DNA from: Zygnema cylindricum
Lineage: Eukaryota > Streptophyta > Zygnematophyceae > Zygnematales > Zygnemataceae
NCBI GenBank assembly: GCA_037447655.1
Contig: JBBHKE010001656.1
Location: forward strand, 62,001 to 126,000
Direction: 5' to 3'
Length of the DNA: 64,000 bases
Positions within the stretch are counted from its first letter, which is position 1. Each line of letters opens with the position of its first letter. Made by a program: the position numbers and the translations under genes. This document shows positions 14,170 to 29,340 of this stretch, one piece after another. Below the pieces are notes generated by a model. That model was not told the origin of the DNA. It searched no databases and was given only the letters and a program-made list of their open reading frames with translations.

Positions 14170-17100
14170 GTAATTTAGGAAACACTTTTTGTTATCACTA
14201 ACAGTTTTTGTAATTTAGGTAACAATTTCTATTATCGCTAACTGTTTGTGTAATTTAGGAAACAATTCTTGTTATCACTAACCGTTTGTATAATATAGGC
14301 AACAAATTTTGTTATCGGTAACAATTTGTGTAATTGAAGTAAGAATTATTGTTATCGATAACAGATTGTGTAATTTAAGTAACACTTTTTGTTATCGCTA
14401 ACTGTTCGGTTAATTTAGGTAACAATTCTTGTTATCGTTTAGTAAATTTAGGTCACAATTGTTGTTATCGCTAACTGTTTGTGTAATTTAGGTTATAATT
14501 TTTGTTATCGCTAGCAATTTGGGTAATTTACGTAAGAATTCTTGATATCACAAACAATTTTTGTAATTTAGGTACAATTCTTGTTATCGCTAACTGTTTG
14601 TGTACTTTAGGAACCATTTCTTGTTATCGCTATCGTTTGTGTAATTTACGAAAAAAAATTTGTTATCGCTAACTGTTTGTGTAATTTAGGTAACAATTAT
14701 TGTTATCGCTAACAGTTTTTGTAATTTAGGTAACAATTCCTGTTATCGCTAACAGTTTTTGTAATTTCGGTAACAATTCTTGTTATCACTAACTGTTTGT
14801 GTAATTTAGGTATAAATTTTTGTTATCGCTAACAGTTTGTGTAACTTAGATAACAATTGTTGTTATCTCTAACTGTTTGGTTAATTTTGGTAACAATTAT
14901 TGTTATCGCTAACAGTTTGTGTAATTTAGGTATTAATTATTTTTATCGCTAACACTTTGTGTAATTTAGGTAACAATTCTTCTTATCGCTAACTCTCTGT
15001 GTACTTTAGGTACCAATTCCTATTATCGCTAACCGTTTGTGTAATTTAGGAAACAATTCTTGTTATCGCTAAGTGTTTCTGTAATGTAGGTAACAATTCT
15101 TGTTATTGATAACTGTTTGTGTCATTTAGGTAATAATTTCTGTTATTGCTAACAATTTATGTAATTCAGGTAACAATTCTTGTTATCGCTAACAGTTTTT
15201 ATATTTAGGTAACAATTTTTGTTATCGCTAACAGTTTGTATACTTTAGGTCACAATTCTTGTTATCGCTAATTGTTTGTGCAATTATGGTCACAATTCTT
15301 GTTATCGCTAATTTTTTGTGTAATTTAAGTAACAATCATTGTTATCGCTAACAGTTTGTGTAATTTAGGAAACAATTTTTGTTATAGCTAACTATTTGTG
15401 TAATTTAGGTAACAATTCCTGTTATCGCTAACCGTTTGTGTAATTTAGGAAATAGTTCTTGTTATAGCTAACTATTTGTGTAATTTAGGTAACAGTTCTT
15501 GTTATTGCTAACAGTTTTTCTAAATTAGGTAACAATTCTTGTTATCGCTAACATTTTGTGTAATTTGGGTGATAATTTTTGATATCGCAAATAGTTTTTG
15601 TAAATTAGGTAACAATTCTTGTTATCGCTAACATTTTGTGTAATTTAGGTAGCAATTCTTGTTATCGCTAACAGTTTTTGTAATTTAGGTAACAATTATT
15701 GTTATCGCTAACTGTTTGGTTAATTTAAGTAACAATTGGTATTATTGCTAACAGTTTGTGAAATTAAGCTAACAATTGCTGTTATCGCTAACTGTTTGGT
15801 TAATTTTGGTAACAATTATTGTTATCGCTAACAGTTTGTGTAATTTAGGTAACAATTATTTTTATCGCTAACAGTTTGTGTAATTTAGGTAACAATTCTT
15901 CTTATCGCTAACTGTCTGTGTACTTTAGGTACCAATTCCTGTTATCGCTAACTGTTTGTGTAATTTAGGGAACAATTATTGTTATCATTAAGAGTTTGTG
16001 TAATTTAGGTAACAATTCTTGTTATCGCTAACCGTTTGTGTAATTTAGGAAACAAATCTTGTTATCGCTAACTGTTTGTGTAATTTACGTAACAATTCTT
16101 GTTATCGCTAACAGTTTTTGTAATTAAGGTGAAAATTCTTGTTATCACTAACTGTTTGTGTAATTTAGGTAACAATTCTTGTTATCGCTAACCATTTGTG
16201 TAATTTAGGAAACAATTTTCATTATTGCTAACAGTTTGTGTAATTTATGAAACTATTATTGTTATTGCTAACTGTTTGTGTAATTTAGGTAACAATTTTT
16301 GTTATCGTTAACAGTTTCTGTAATTAAGGTAACAATTCGTGTTATTGCAAATTGTTTGTGTAATTTAGGAAACAATTTTTGTTATCGCTAATTGTTTGTG
16401 TAATTTAGGTCACAATTCTTGTTATCGCTAACAGTTTTTGTAATTTAGATAACAATTCTAGTTATCGCAAATTGTTTGTGAAATTTAGGTAACAATTCTT
16501 GTTATTGCTAACAGTTTGTGTAAGTTAGGTAACAATTCCTGTAAGCGCAAACAGTTTGTGTAATTTATATAATAATTCTTGTTATCGCTAACTGTTTGGT
16601 TAATTTAGGTTACAAATCTTGTTATCGCTAACTGTTTGTGTAATTTAGGTAAAAAAAATTGTTATCGCTAACTGTTTGGTTAATTTAGGTAACAATTCTT
16701 GTTATTGCAAACCGTTTGTGTAATTTAGGAAACAATTCTTATTATCGCTAACAGTTTGTGTAATTTAGGAAACTATTCATGTTATCGCTAACTGTTTGTG
16801 TAATCTAGGTAACAATTTTTGTTATGGTTAACAGTTTGTGTAATTTAGGTGACAATTCCTGTTATCGCTAACCGTTTGTGTAATTCAGGAAAAAATTCTT
16901 GTTATCGCTAACAGTTTATGGAATTTAGGTCACAATTCCGTTATCGCAAACAGTTTTTGTAATTAAGGTAACAATTATAGTTATCGCTAACTGTTGTGTA
17001 ATTTAGGTAAGAATTCTTGTTATTGCAAACAATTTGTGTAATTTAAGTAACAATTTTTTGTTATCGCTAACAGTTTGTGTAATTTAGGTAACAATTTTTG

Positions 17101-17965
17101 TTACCGCTAACTATTTGGTTAATTTAGGTAACAATTCTTGTGATCACTTACCGTTTGTGTAATTTAGGTAACAATTGTTGTTATCGCTAACAATTTGTGT
17201 GATGTAAGTTTTAATTCTTGTTATTGCTAACAATTTGTGTAGTTTCATTTACAATTGTTGTTATCGCTAACAATTTATGTAATTTAGGTAACAATTCTTG
17301 TTATCGCTAACTGTTTGTATTATTTAGGTTTTAATGCTTGTTATCGCTAACTCTTGTGTAATTTAGGAAAAAATTCTTGTTATCGCTATCAGTTTGAGTA
17401 AGTTGGGTAACAATTTTTGTTATCGCTAACTGTTTGGTTAATTTAGGTAACAATTCTTGTTATCGCTAATTGTTTGTGTAATTTAGGTAACAATTCTTGT
17501 TATCGTTAATAGTTTGTGTAATGTAGGTAACAATTCTTGTTATCGCTAACCGATTTTGAAATTTGGGTAACCTTTCTTGTTACCGCTAACAATTTGTTTA
17601 GTTTAAGTTACAATTCTTGTAATCGCTAACAATTTGTGTAGTTTAAGTTAGAATTCTTATTATCGCTAACAGTTTGTGTAATTTAGACAACAATTCTTGT
17701 TATCGCTTAATGTTTGGTTAATTTAGGTAATAATTCTTGTTATCGCTAACAGTTTGTGTAATTTAGGAAACAATTCTTGTTATCGCTAACTATTTGTGTA
17801 ATTTAGGTGAAAATTCTTGTTATCGCTAACAATTTGTGTAAGTTAGGTAACAATTCTTGTAAGCGCAAACAATTTGTGTAATTTAGGAAACAATTCTTGT
17901 TATCGCTAACAGTTTGTGTAATTTAGGTAACAATTCTTATTATCGCTAACAATTTGTGTAATTTA
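14170..17965 (+). repeat. Segmental duplication inside the satellite, copy 1 (about 3.8 kb)
   Basis: This stretch repeats in the same order at 18485-22365. Diagnostic rare variants include TAATTGAAGT at 14331, CAATTATGGT at 15281, and a CAGTTTTTGTAATTAAGG variant near 16951. The offset to copy 2 moves from 4351 to about 4480 and back to 4399. This implies insertion of about three monomers and later loss of two (80 bases near 17100-17200 are missing from copy 2). The duplication spans nearly 100 monomers. Confidence 0.85.
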
Positions 17966-18484
17966 GGTAAGAATTTCTTGTTATCACTAACAATTTTTGT
18001 AAGTTAGGTAACAATTCTTGTTATCGCTAACAGTTTGTGTAATTTAAGTCACAATTCTTGTTATCCCTAACTGTTTGTGTAATTTAGGTAACAATTCTTA
18101 TTATCGCTAACAGTTTGTGTAATTTTTGTAAGAATTTCTTGTTATCACTAACAATTTTTGTAATTTAGGTAACAATTCTTGTTATCGCTAACAGTTTGTG
18201 TAATTTAAGTCACAATTCTTGTTATCCCTAACTGTTTGTGTAATTTAGGTAACAATTCTTGTTATCGCTAACAGTTTGTGTAATTTAGGTCACAATTCTT
18301 GTTATCGCTAACTGTTTGTGTAATTTAGGTAGCAATTCTTGTTATCGCTAACAGTTTGTGTAATTTAGGTAAGAATTTCTTGTTATCACTAACAATTTTT
18401 GTAAGTTAGGTAACAATTCTTGTTATCGCTAACAGTTTGTGTAATTTAAGTCACAATTCTTGTTATCCCTAACCGTTTGTGTAA

Positions 18485-21400
18485 TTTAGTAAACAATTTT
18501 TGTTATCACTAACAGTTTTTGTAATTTAGGTAACAATTTCTATTATCGCTAACTTTTTGTGTAATTTAGGTAACAATTCTTGTTATCACTAACCGTTTCT
18601 GTAATTTAGGAAACAATTCTAGTTATTGCTAACTGTTTGTGTAATATAGGCAACAAATTTTGTTATCGGTAACAATTTGTGTAATTGAAGTAAGAATTAT
18701 TGTTATTACTAACAGATTGTGTAATTTAAGTAACACTTTTTGTTATCGCTAACTGTTCGGTTAATTTAGGTAACAATTTTTGTTATCGCTAACTGTTTGG
18801 TAAATTTAGGTCACAATTGTTGTTATCGCTAATTGTTTGTGTAATTTAGGTTATAATTTTTGTTATCGCTAAGAATTTGTGTAATTTACGTAAGAATTCT
18901 TGATATCATGAACAATTTTTGTAATTTAGGTACAATTCTTGTTATCGCTAACTGTTTGTGTACTTTAGGAACCATTTTTTGTTATCGCTATCGTTTGTGT
19001 AATTTACGAAACAATTTTTGTTATCGCTAACTGTTTGTGTAATTTAGGTAACAATTATTGTTATCGCTAACAGTTTTTGTAATTTAGGTAACAATTCTTG
19101 TTATTGCTAACTGTTTGTGTAATTTAGATAACAATTCCTGTTATCGATAACTGTTTGTGTAATTTAGGAAACAAATCTTGTTATCGCTAACTGTTTGTGT
19201 AATTTACGTAACAATTCTTGTTATCGCTAACAGTTTTTGTAATTTCGATAACAATTCTTGTTATCACTACCTGTTTGTGTAATTTAGGTATTAATTTTTC
19301 TTATCGCTAACAGTTTGTGTAACTTAGATAACAATTGTTGTTATCTCTAACTGTTTGGTTAATTTTGGTAACAATTATTGTTATCGCTAACAGTTTGTGT
19401 AATTTAGGTATTAATTATTTTTATTGCTAACACTTTGTGTAATTTAGGTAACAATTCTTCTTATCGCTAACTCTCTGTGTACTTTAGGTACCAATTCCTA
19501 TTATCGCTAACCATTTGTGTAATTTAGGAAACAATTCTTGTTATCGCTTACTATTTCTGTAATGTAGGAAACAATTGTTGTTATTGATAACTGTTTGTGT
19601 CATTTAGGTAATAATTTATGTTATTGCTAACAGTTTGTGTAATTCAGGTAACAATTCTTGTTATCGCTAACAGTTTTTGTAATTTAGGTAACAATTTTTG
19701 TTATCGCTAACAGTTTGTATACTTTAGGTCACAATTATTGTTATCGCTAATTGTTTGTGCAATTATGGTCACAATTCTTGTTATCGCTAACTTTTTGTGT
19801 AATTTAAGTAACAATCATTGTTATCGCTAACAGTTTGTGTAATTTAGGAAACAATTTTTGTTATTGCTAACTATTTGTGTAATTTAGGTAACAATTCCTG
19901 TTATCGCTAACCGTTTGTGTAATTTAGGAAATAGTTCTTGTTATAGCTAACTATTTGTGTAATTTAGGTAACAGTTCTTGTTATCGCTAACAGTTTTTGT
20001 AAATTAGGTAATAATTCTTGTTATCGCTAACATTTTGTGTAATTTGGGTGATAATTCTTGTTATCGCAAATAGTTTTTGTAAATAAGGTAACAATTCTTG
20101 TTATCGCTAACATTTTGTGTAATTTAGGTAGCAATTCTTGTTATCGCTAACAGTTTTTGTAATTTAGGTAACAATTATTGTTATCGCTAACTGTTTGGTT
20201 AATTTAAGTAACAATTGGTATTATTGCTAACAGTTTGTGAAATTAAGCTAACAATTGCTGTTATCGCTAACTGTTTGGTTAATTTTGGTAACAATTATTG
20301 TTATCGCTAACAGTTTGTGTAATTTAGGTAACAATTATTTTTATCGCTAACAGTTTGTGTAATTTAGGTAAGAATTCTTCTTATCGCTAACTGTCTATGT
20401 ACTTTAGGTACCAATTCCTGTTATCGCTAACTGTTTTTGTAATTTAGGGAACAATTATTGTTATCATTAAAAGTTTGTGTAATTTAGGTAACAATTCTTG
20501 TTATCGCTAACCGTTTGTGTAATTTAGGAAACAAATCTTGTTATCGCTAACTGTTTGTGTAATTTACGTAACAATTCTTGTTATCGCTAACAGTTTTTGT
20601 AATTAATGTGAAAATTCTTGTTATCACTAACTGTTTGTGTAATTTAGGTAACAATTCTTGTTATCGCTAACCATTTGTGTAATTTAGGAAACAATTTTCA
20701 TTATTGCTAACAGTTTGTGTAATTTATGAAACTATTATTGTTATTGCTAACTGTTTGTGTAATTTAGGTAACAATTTTTGTTATCGTTAACAGTTTCTGT
20801 AATTAAGGTAACAATTCGTGTTATTGCAAATTGTTTGTGTAATTTAGGAAACAATTTTTGTTATCGCTAATTGTTTGTGTAATTTAGGTCACAATTCTTG
20901 TTATCGCTAACAGTTTTTGTAATTTAGATAACAATTCTAGTTATCGCAAATTGTTTGTGTAATTACGGTAACAATTTTTGTTATTGTTAACAGTTTGTGT
21001 AAGTTAGGTAACAATTCCTGTAAGCGCAAACAGTTTGTGTAATTTAGATAATAATTCTTGTTATCGCTAACTGTTTGGTTAATTTAGGTTACAATTCTTG
21101 TTATCGCTAACTGTTTGTGTAATTTAGGTAAAAATATTTGTTATCGCTAACTGTTTGGTTAATTTAGGTAACAATTTTTGTTATCGCAAACCGTTTGTGT
21201 AATTTAGGAAACAATTCTTATTATCGCTAACAGTTTGTGTAATTTAGGAAACTATTCATGTTATCGCTAACTGTTTGTGTAATCTAGGTAACAATTTTTG
21301 TTTTGGTTAACAGTTTGTGTAATTTAGGTGACAATTCCTGTTATCGCTAACCGTTTGTGTAATTTAGGAAAAAATACTTGTTATCGCTAACAGTTTATAG

Positions 21401-22365
21401 AATTTAGGTCACAATTCCTGTTATCGCAAACAGTTTTTGTAATTAAGGTAACAATTATAGTTATCGCTAACTGCTGTGTAATTTAGGTAAGAATTCTTGT
21501 TATCGCAAACAATTTGTGTAGTTTAAGAAACAATTTTTTGTTATCGCTAACAGTTTGTGTAATTTAGGTAACAATTTTTGTTACCGCTAACTATTTGTGT
21601 AGTGTAAGTCTTAATTCTTGTTATTGCTAACAATTTGTGTAGTTTCATTTACAATTGTTGTTATCGCTAACAATATATGTAATTTAGGTAACAATTCTTG
21701 TTATCGCTAACTGTTTGTATTATTTAGGTCTTAATGCTTGTTATTGCTAACTGTTGTGTAATTTAGGAAAAAATTCTTGTTATCGCTATCAGTTTGAGTA
21801 AGTTGGGTAACAATTTTTGTTATCGCTAACTGTTTGGTTAATTTAGGTAACAATTCTTGTTATCGCTAATTGTTTGTGTAATTTAGGTAACAATTCCTGT
21901 TATCGTTAATAGTTTGTGTAATGTAGGTAACAATTCTTGTTATCGCTAACCGATTTTGAAGTTTGGGTAACCTTTCTTGTTACCGTTAACAATTTGTTTA
22001 GTTTAAGTTACAATTCTTGTAATCGCTAACAATTTGTGTAGTTTAAGTTACAATTCTTATTATCGCCAACAGTTTGTGTAATTTAGACAACAATTCTTGT
22101 TATCGCTTAATGTTTGGTTAATTTAGGTAATAATTCTTGTTATCGCTAACAGTTTGTGTAATTTAGGAAACAATTCTTGTTATCGCTAACTGTTTGTGTA
22201 ATTTATGTGAAATTCTTGTTATCGCTAACAATTTGTGTGAGTTAGGTAACAATTCTTGTAAGCGCAAACAATTTGTGTAATTTAGGAAACAATTCTTGTT
22301 ATCGCTAACAGTTTGTGTAATTTAGGTAACAATTCTTATTATCGCTAACAATTTGTGTAATTTAG
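18485..22365 (+). repeat. Segmental duplication inside the satellite, copy 2 (about 3.9 kb)
   Basis: Second copy of 14170-17965, with the same rare variants in the same order: TAATTGAAGT at 18682, CAATTATGGT at 19760, and CAGTTTTTGTAATTAAGG near 21431. Extra monomers near 19090-19200 and a two-monomer loss near 21600 distinguish it from copy 1. The intervening 520 bases (17965-18485) contain shorter local repeats of a GAATTTCTTGTTATCAC variant. Confidence 0.85.
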
Positions 22366-25300
22366 GTAAAAATTCTTGTTATCGCTAACAGTTTATGTAA
22401 TCCAGGTAACAATTATTGTTATCGCTAACTGTTTGTGTAAGTTAGGTAACAATCCTTGTTATCGCTAACAGTTTTTTTAATTTAGGTAACAATTCTTGTT
22501 ATCGCTAACAGTTTGTGTAATTTAAGTCAAAATTCTTGTTATCCCTAACTGTTTGTGTAATTTAGGTAGCAATTCTTGTTATAGCTAACAGTTTGTGTAA
22601 TTTAGGTAAGAATTTCTTGTAATTACTAATAGTTTTTGTAATTTAGGTAACAAATCTTGATATCGCTAACAGTTTGTGTAATTAAGGTCATATTTCTTGT
22701 TATCGCTAACTGTTTGTGTAATTTAGGCAGCAATTCTTGTTATCGCTAACAGGTTGTGTAATTTAGTAAACAAATCTTGTTATCGCTAACAGTTTCTGTA
22801 ATTTAGGTTACAATTCTTGTTATCGCTAACCGTTTGTATAATTTAGGAAACAATTTTTGTTATCTCTAGTTGTTTATGTAATTTAGGTAAAAATTATTGA
22901 TATCGCTAACAATTTGTGTAACTTACATAACAACTGCTGTAAGCCCAAACAGTTTGTGTAATTTAGGTCACAATTTTTGTTATCGCTAACTGTTTGTGTA
23001 ATTTAGGTAGCAATTCTTGTTATCGCTAACAGTTTGTGTAAGTTAGGTGACAATTATTGTTATTGCTGACCGCTTTTGTAATTTAGGTAACAATTGTTGT
23101 TATCGCTAACAATTTGTGTAGTTTATGTAACAATTCTTGTTATCGCTAACAATTTGCGTAGTTTTAGTTACAATTCATGTTATCGCTATCAATTTATGTA
23201 ATTTAGGTAACAATTCTTGTTATCGCTAACTGTTTGTGTAATTTAGGTAATAATTCTTGTTATCACTAACTGTTTCTGTATTTTAGGTAAAAATTCTTGT
23301 TATCGCTAACAGTTTGTGTATTTTAGGTCATAATTTTTGTTATCGCTAAGTCTTAGGTTAATTTAGGTAACAATTCTTGTTATGGCTAACAATTTGTGTA
23401 ATTTAGGTAACAATTATTTTTATCGCTAATAGTTTTTGTAATTTAGGTAACAATTCTTGTTATCGCTAACAGTTTGTGTAATTTAGGTAACAATTCTTGT
23501 TATCGCTAACTGTTTGGTTAACTTAGGTAACAATTCTTGTTATCGCTAACCGTTTGTGTAATTTAGTAAACAATTCTTGTTATCGCTAACTGTTTGTGTA
23601 ATTTAGGTAGCACTTATTGTTATCGCTAACAGTTTGTGTAATTTAGGTCACAATTCTTGTTATCGCTAACAATTTGTGTAGTTTAAGTTACAATTCTTGT
23701 TATCGCTAACATTTTGTGTAGTTTAAGTTACAGTTCTTGTTATCGCTAACTGTTTGTGTAATTTAGGTAACAATTCTTGTTATTGCTATTTGTTTGGTGA
23801 ACTTAGGTAACAGTTCTTGTTATCGCTAACTGTTTGTGTAATTTAGTAAACAATTCTTGTTATCGCTATATTGCTAATTGTTTGGGTAATTTAGGTATAA
23901 ATTCTTGTTATCACTAACTGTTTGTGTAATTTAGGTAAAAATTCTTGTTATCGCTAACAGTTTGTGTAAGTTAGGTTACAATTCTTGTTATCGCTAACAG
24001 TTTGTGTAATTTAGGTCATAATTTTTGTTATCGCTAACTCTTAGGTTAATTTAGGTAACAATTCTTGTTATGGCTAACAGTTTGTATAATTTAGGTAACA
24101 ATTATTTTTATCGCTAATAGTTTTTGTAATTTAGGTGACAATTCTTGTTATCGCTAACAGTTTGTGTAATTTAGGTAACAATTCTTGTTATCGCTAACTG
24201 TTTGGATAACTTAGGTAACAATTCTTGTTATCGCTAACCGTTTGTGTAATTTAGTAAACAATTCTTGTTATCGCTAACTGTTTGTGTAGTTTAGGTAACA
24301 ATTTTTATTATCTCTTACAGTTTTTGTAACTTAGGTAACAGTTCTTGTTATCGCTAACAGTTTGTGTAATTTAGGTCACATTTCTTGTTATCGCTAACTG
24401 TTTGTGTAATTTAGGTAGCAATTCTTGTTATCGCTAACAGTTTGTGTAATTTAGGTAAGAATTTCTTGTTATCACTAACAGTTTTTGTAATTTAAATAAC
24501 AATTCTTGTTATCACTAACAGTTTGTGTAATTTAGGTCACAATTCTTGTTATCGCTAACAATTTGTGTAGTTTAAGTTACAATTCTTGTTATCGCTAACA
24601 TTTTGTGTAGTTTAAGTTACAGTTCTTGTTATCGCTAACTGTTTGTGTAATTTAGGTAACAATTCTTGTTATTGCTATTTGTTTGGTGAACTTAGGTAAC
24701 AGTTCTTGTTATCGCTAACTGTTTGTGTAATTTAGTAAACAATTCTTGTTATCGCTAACAATTTTTGTAATTAAGGTAACAATTCTTGTTATCGCTAACT
24801 GTTTGTGTAATTTAGGTAGCAATTCTTGTTATCGCTAACAGTTTATGTAATTTAGTTAAAAATTTCTTGTTATCACTAACAGTTTTTGTAATTTAAATAA
24901 AATTCTTGTTATCGCTAACAGTTTTTGTAATTTAGGTAACAATTCTTGTTATCGCTAACAGTTTGTGTAATTTAAGTCACAATTCTTATTATCCCTAAGT
25001 GATTGTGTAATTTAGGTAGCAAATCTTGTTATCGCTAACAGTTTGTGTAATTTATGTAAGAATTTCTTGTAATCACTAACAGTTTTTGTAATTTAGGTAA
25101 CAATTCTTGTTATTGCTCACAGTTTGTGTAATTTAGGTCTTAATTCTTGTTATCGCTAACAATTTGTGTAGTTTAAGTTACAATTCTTGTTATCGCTAAC
25201 TGTTTGTGTAATTTAGGTAACAATTCTTGTTATTGCTAACTGTTTGGTTAACTTAGGTAACAATTCTTGTTATCGCTAACCGTTTGTGTAATTTAGTAAA

Positions 25301-25384
25301 CAATTCTTGTTATCGCTAACTGTTTGCGTAATTTAGGTAGCAATTCTCGTTATCGCTAACAGTTTGTGTAATTTAGGTCACAAT

Positions 25385-26720
25385 TCATATTATCGCTAAC
25401 TCTTTGGTTAATTTAGGTAACAATTCTTGTTATCGCTAACTGTTTGTGTAATTTAGGTAACAATTCTTGTTATCGCTAACAGTTTGTGTATGTTATGTGA
25501 CAATTATTGTTATCTCTGACCGCTTTTGTAATTTAGGTAACAATTGTTGTTATCGCTAACAATTTGTGTAGTTTAAGTTACAATTCTTGTTATCGCTAAC
25601 AATTTGTGTAGTTTCAGTTACAATTTATGTTATCGCTATCTGTTTATGTAATTTAGGTAACAATTCTTGTTATCGCTAACTGTTTGTGTAATTTAGGTAT
25701 TAATTCTTGTTATGACTAGCTGTTTGTGTAATTTGGGTAGAAAATTCTTGTTATCGCTAACAGTTTGTGTAATTTAGGTCATAATTCTTGTTATCGCTAA
25801 CTCATAGGTTAATTTAGGTAACAATTCTTGTTATGGCTAACAGTTTGTGTAATTTAGGTAACAATTATTTTTATCGCTAATAGTTTTTGTAATTTAGGTA
25901 ACAAATCTTGTTATCGCTAACAGTTTGTGTAATTTAGGTAACAAATCTTGTTGTCGCTAACAGTTTGCGTAAGTTAGGTAACAATTCCTGTAAGAGCAAA
26001 TAGTTTGTGTAATTTAGATAACAATTTATGTTATCGCTAACTGTTTGTGTAATTTAGGTAAGAATTCTTGTTATCGCTAACAGTTTGTGTATGTTAGGTG
26101 ACAATTCTTGTTATCGCTAACTGTTTGTGTAATTTAGGTAACAATTCTTGTTATCGCTAACAGTTTGTGTATGTTATGTGACAATTATTGTTATCGCTGA
26201 CCGCTTTTGTAATTTAGGTAACAATTGTTGTTATCGCTAACAATTTGTGTAGTTTAAGTTACAATTCTTGTTATCGCTAACAATTTGTGTAGTTTCAGTT
26301 ACAATTCATGTTATCGCTATCAGTTTATGTAATTTAGGTAACAATTCTTTTTATCGCTAATTGTTTGGGTAATTTAGGTATTAATTCTTGTTATCACTAA
26401 CTGTTTGTGTAATTTAGGTAAAAATTCTTGTTATCGCTAACAGTTTGTGTAAGTTAGGTTACAATTCTTGTTATCGCTAACAATTTGTGTAATTTAGGTC
26501 ATAATTCTTGTTATCGCTAACTTTTAGGTTAATTTAGGTAACAATTCTTGTTATGGCTAACAGTTTGTGTAATTTAGGTAACAATTATTTTTATCGCTAA
26601 TAGTTTTTGTAATTTAGGTGATAATTCTTGTTATCGCTAACAGTTTGTGTAATTTAGGTAACAATTCTTGTTATCGCTAACTGTTTGGTTAACTTAGGTA
26701 ACAATTCTTGTTATCGCTAA
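25385..26720 (+). repeat. Satellite higher-order segment, copy 1 of a 2.6-kb spaced pair
   Basis: The segment contains an ordered set of rare variants: CATATTATCGCTAACTCTTTGG, then GCTGACCGCTTTTGTAATTT, GGGTAGAAAATTC, CTCATAGGTTAATTT and CTGTAAGAGCAAATAG. The same set recurs at 28020-29340 with offsets of about 2564 to 2643 bases. The related GCTGACCGC variant also occurs near 23066 and 29920, so further rounds of duplication are likely in 22.5-33 kb. Confidence 0.7.
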
Positions 26721-28019
26721 CTGTTTGTGTAGTTTAGGTAACAATTTTTATTATCTCTAACAGTTTTTGTAATTTAGGTAACAGTTCTTGTTATCGCTAA
26801 CAGTTTGTGTAATTTAGGTCACAATTTTTGTTATCGCTAACTGTTTGTGTAATTTAGGTAGCAAATCTTGTTATCGCTAACAGTTTGTGTAATTTAGGTA
26901 GCAATTCTTGTTATCGCTAACAGTTTGTGTAATTTAGGTAAGAATTTCTTGTTATCACTAACAGTTTTTGTAATTTAAATAACAATTCTTGTTATCACTA
27001 ACAGTTTGTGTAATTTAGGTCACAATTCTTCTTATCGCTAACATTTTGTGTAGTTTAAGTTACAGTTCTTGTTATCGCTAACTGTTTGTGTAATTTAGGT
27101 AACAATTCTTGTTATTGCTAACTGTTTGGTTAACTTAGGTAACAATTCTTGTTATCGCTAACCGTTTGTGTAATATAGTAAACAATTCTTGTTATCGCTA
27201 ACTGTTTGTGTAGTTTAGGTAACAATTCTTATTATCTCTAACAGTTTTTGTAATTTAGGTAACAGTTATTGTTATCGCTAACAGTTTGTGTAATTTAGGT
27301 CACATATTCTTGTTATCGCTAACTGTTTGTGTAATTTAGGTAGCAAATCTTGTTATCGCTAACAGTTTGTGTAATTTAGGTAGCAATTCTTGTTATCGCT
27401 AACAGTTTGGGTAATTTAGTTAAGAATTTCTTGTTATCACTAACAGTTTTTGTAATTTAAATAACAATTCTTGTTATCACTAACAGTTTGTGTTATTTAG
27501 GTCACAATTCTTCTTATCGCTAACAATTTGTGTAGTTTAAGTTACAATTCTTGTTATCGCTAACATTTTGTGTAGTTTAAGTTACAATTCTTGTTATCGC
27601 TAACTGTTTGTGTAATTTAGGTAACAATTCTTGTTATTGCTAACTGTTTGGTTAACTTAGGTAACAATTCTTGTTATCGCTAATCGTTTGTGTAATTTAG
27701 TAAACAATTCTTGTTATCGCTAACAGTTTTTGTAATTTAGGTAACAATTATTGTTATCGTTAGTTGTTTGTGTAATTTAGGTGAAAATTCTTGATATCGC
27801 TAACAATTTGTGTAACTTACATAACAACTGCTGTAAGCCCAAACATTTTGTGTAATTTAGATAGCAATTCATGTTATCGCTAACTGTTTGGTTAATTTAG
27901 GTAACAATTCTTGTTATCGCTAACTGTTTGTGTAATTTAGCTAGCAAATCTTGTTATCGCTAACAGTTTGTGTAAGTTAGGTAACAATCCCTGTAAGAGC
28001 AAATAGTTTGTGTAATTTA

Positions 28020-29340
28020 GATAACAATTCATATTATCGCTAACTCTTTGGTTAATTTAGGTAACAATTCTTGTTATCGCTAACTGTTTGTGTAATTTAG
28101 GTAACAATTGTTGTTATCGCTAACAATTTATGTAGTTTAAGTTACAATTCTTGTTATCGCTAACAATTTGTGTAGTTTCAGTTACAATTTATGTTATTGC
28201 TATATGTTTATGTAATTTAGGTAACAATTCTTGTTATCGCTAACTGTTTGTGTAATTTAGGTATTAATTCTTGGTATCACTAGCTCTTTGTGTAATTTGG
28301 GTAGAAAATTCTTGTTATCGCTAACAGTTTGTGTATGTTCGGTAGCAATTTTTTGTTATCGCTAACAGTTTGTGTAATTTAGGTCATAATTCTTGTTATC
28401 GCTAACTCTTAGGTTAATTTAGGTAACAATTCTTGTTATGGCTAACAGTTTGTGTAATTTAGGTAACAATTATTTTTATCGCTAATAGTTTTTGTAATTT
28501 AGGTAACAAATCTTGTTATCGCTAACAGTTTGTGTAATTTAGGTAACAAATCTTGTTATCGCTAACAGTTTGCGTAAGTTAGGTAACAATTTCTGTAAGA
28601 GCAAATAGTTTGTGTAATTTAGATAACAATTTATGTTATCGCTAACTGTTTGGTTAATTTAGGTAACAATTCTTGTTATCGCTAACTGTTTGTGTAATTT
28701 AGGTAAGAATTCTTGTTATCGCTAACAGTTTGTGTATGTTAGGTGATAATTCTTGTTATCGCTAACTGTTTGTGTAATTTAGGTAACAAATCTTGTTATC
28801 GCTAACAGTTTGTGTATTTTATGTGACAATTATTGTTATCGCTGACCGCTTTTGTAATTTAGGTAACAATTGTTGTTATCGCTAACAATTTGTGTAGTTT
28901 AAGTTACAATTCTTGTTATCGCTAACAATTTGTGTAGTTTCAGTTACAATTCATGTTATCGCTATCAATTTATGTAATTTAGGTAACAATTCTTTTTATC
29001 GCTAATTGTTTGGGTAATTTAGGTATTAATTCTTGTTATCACTAACTGTTTGTGTAATTTAGGTAAAAAAAATTGTTATCGCTAACAGTTTGTGTAAGTA
29101 AAGTTGCAATTCTTGTTATCGCTAACAGTTTGTGTAATTTAGGTCATAATTCTTGTTATCGCTAACTCTTAGGTTAATTTAGGTAACAATTCTTGTTATG
29201 GCTAAGAGTTTGTGTAATTTAGGTGACAATTATTTTTCTCGTTAATAGTTTTTGTAATTTAGGTGACAATTCTTGTTATCGCTAACAGTTTGTGTAATTT
29301 AGGTAACAATTCTTGTAATCGCTAACTGTTTGGTTAACTT
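28020..29340 (+). repeat. Satellite higher-order segment, copy 2
   Basis: Counterpart of 25385-26720 with the same ordered variants, including GGGTAGAAAATTC near 28301, CTCTTAGGTTAATTT near 28405, GTAAGAGCAAATAG near 28595 and GCTGACCGCTTTTG near 28840. The boundaries are set by eye and may be off by a few monomers. Confidence 0.7.
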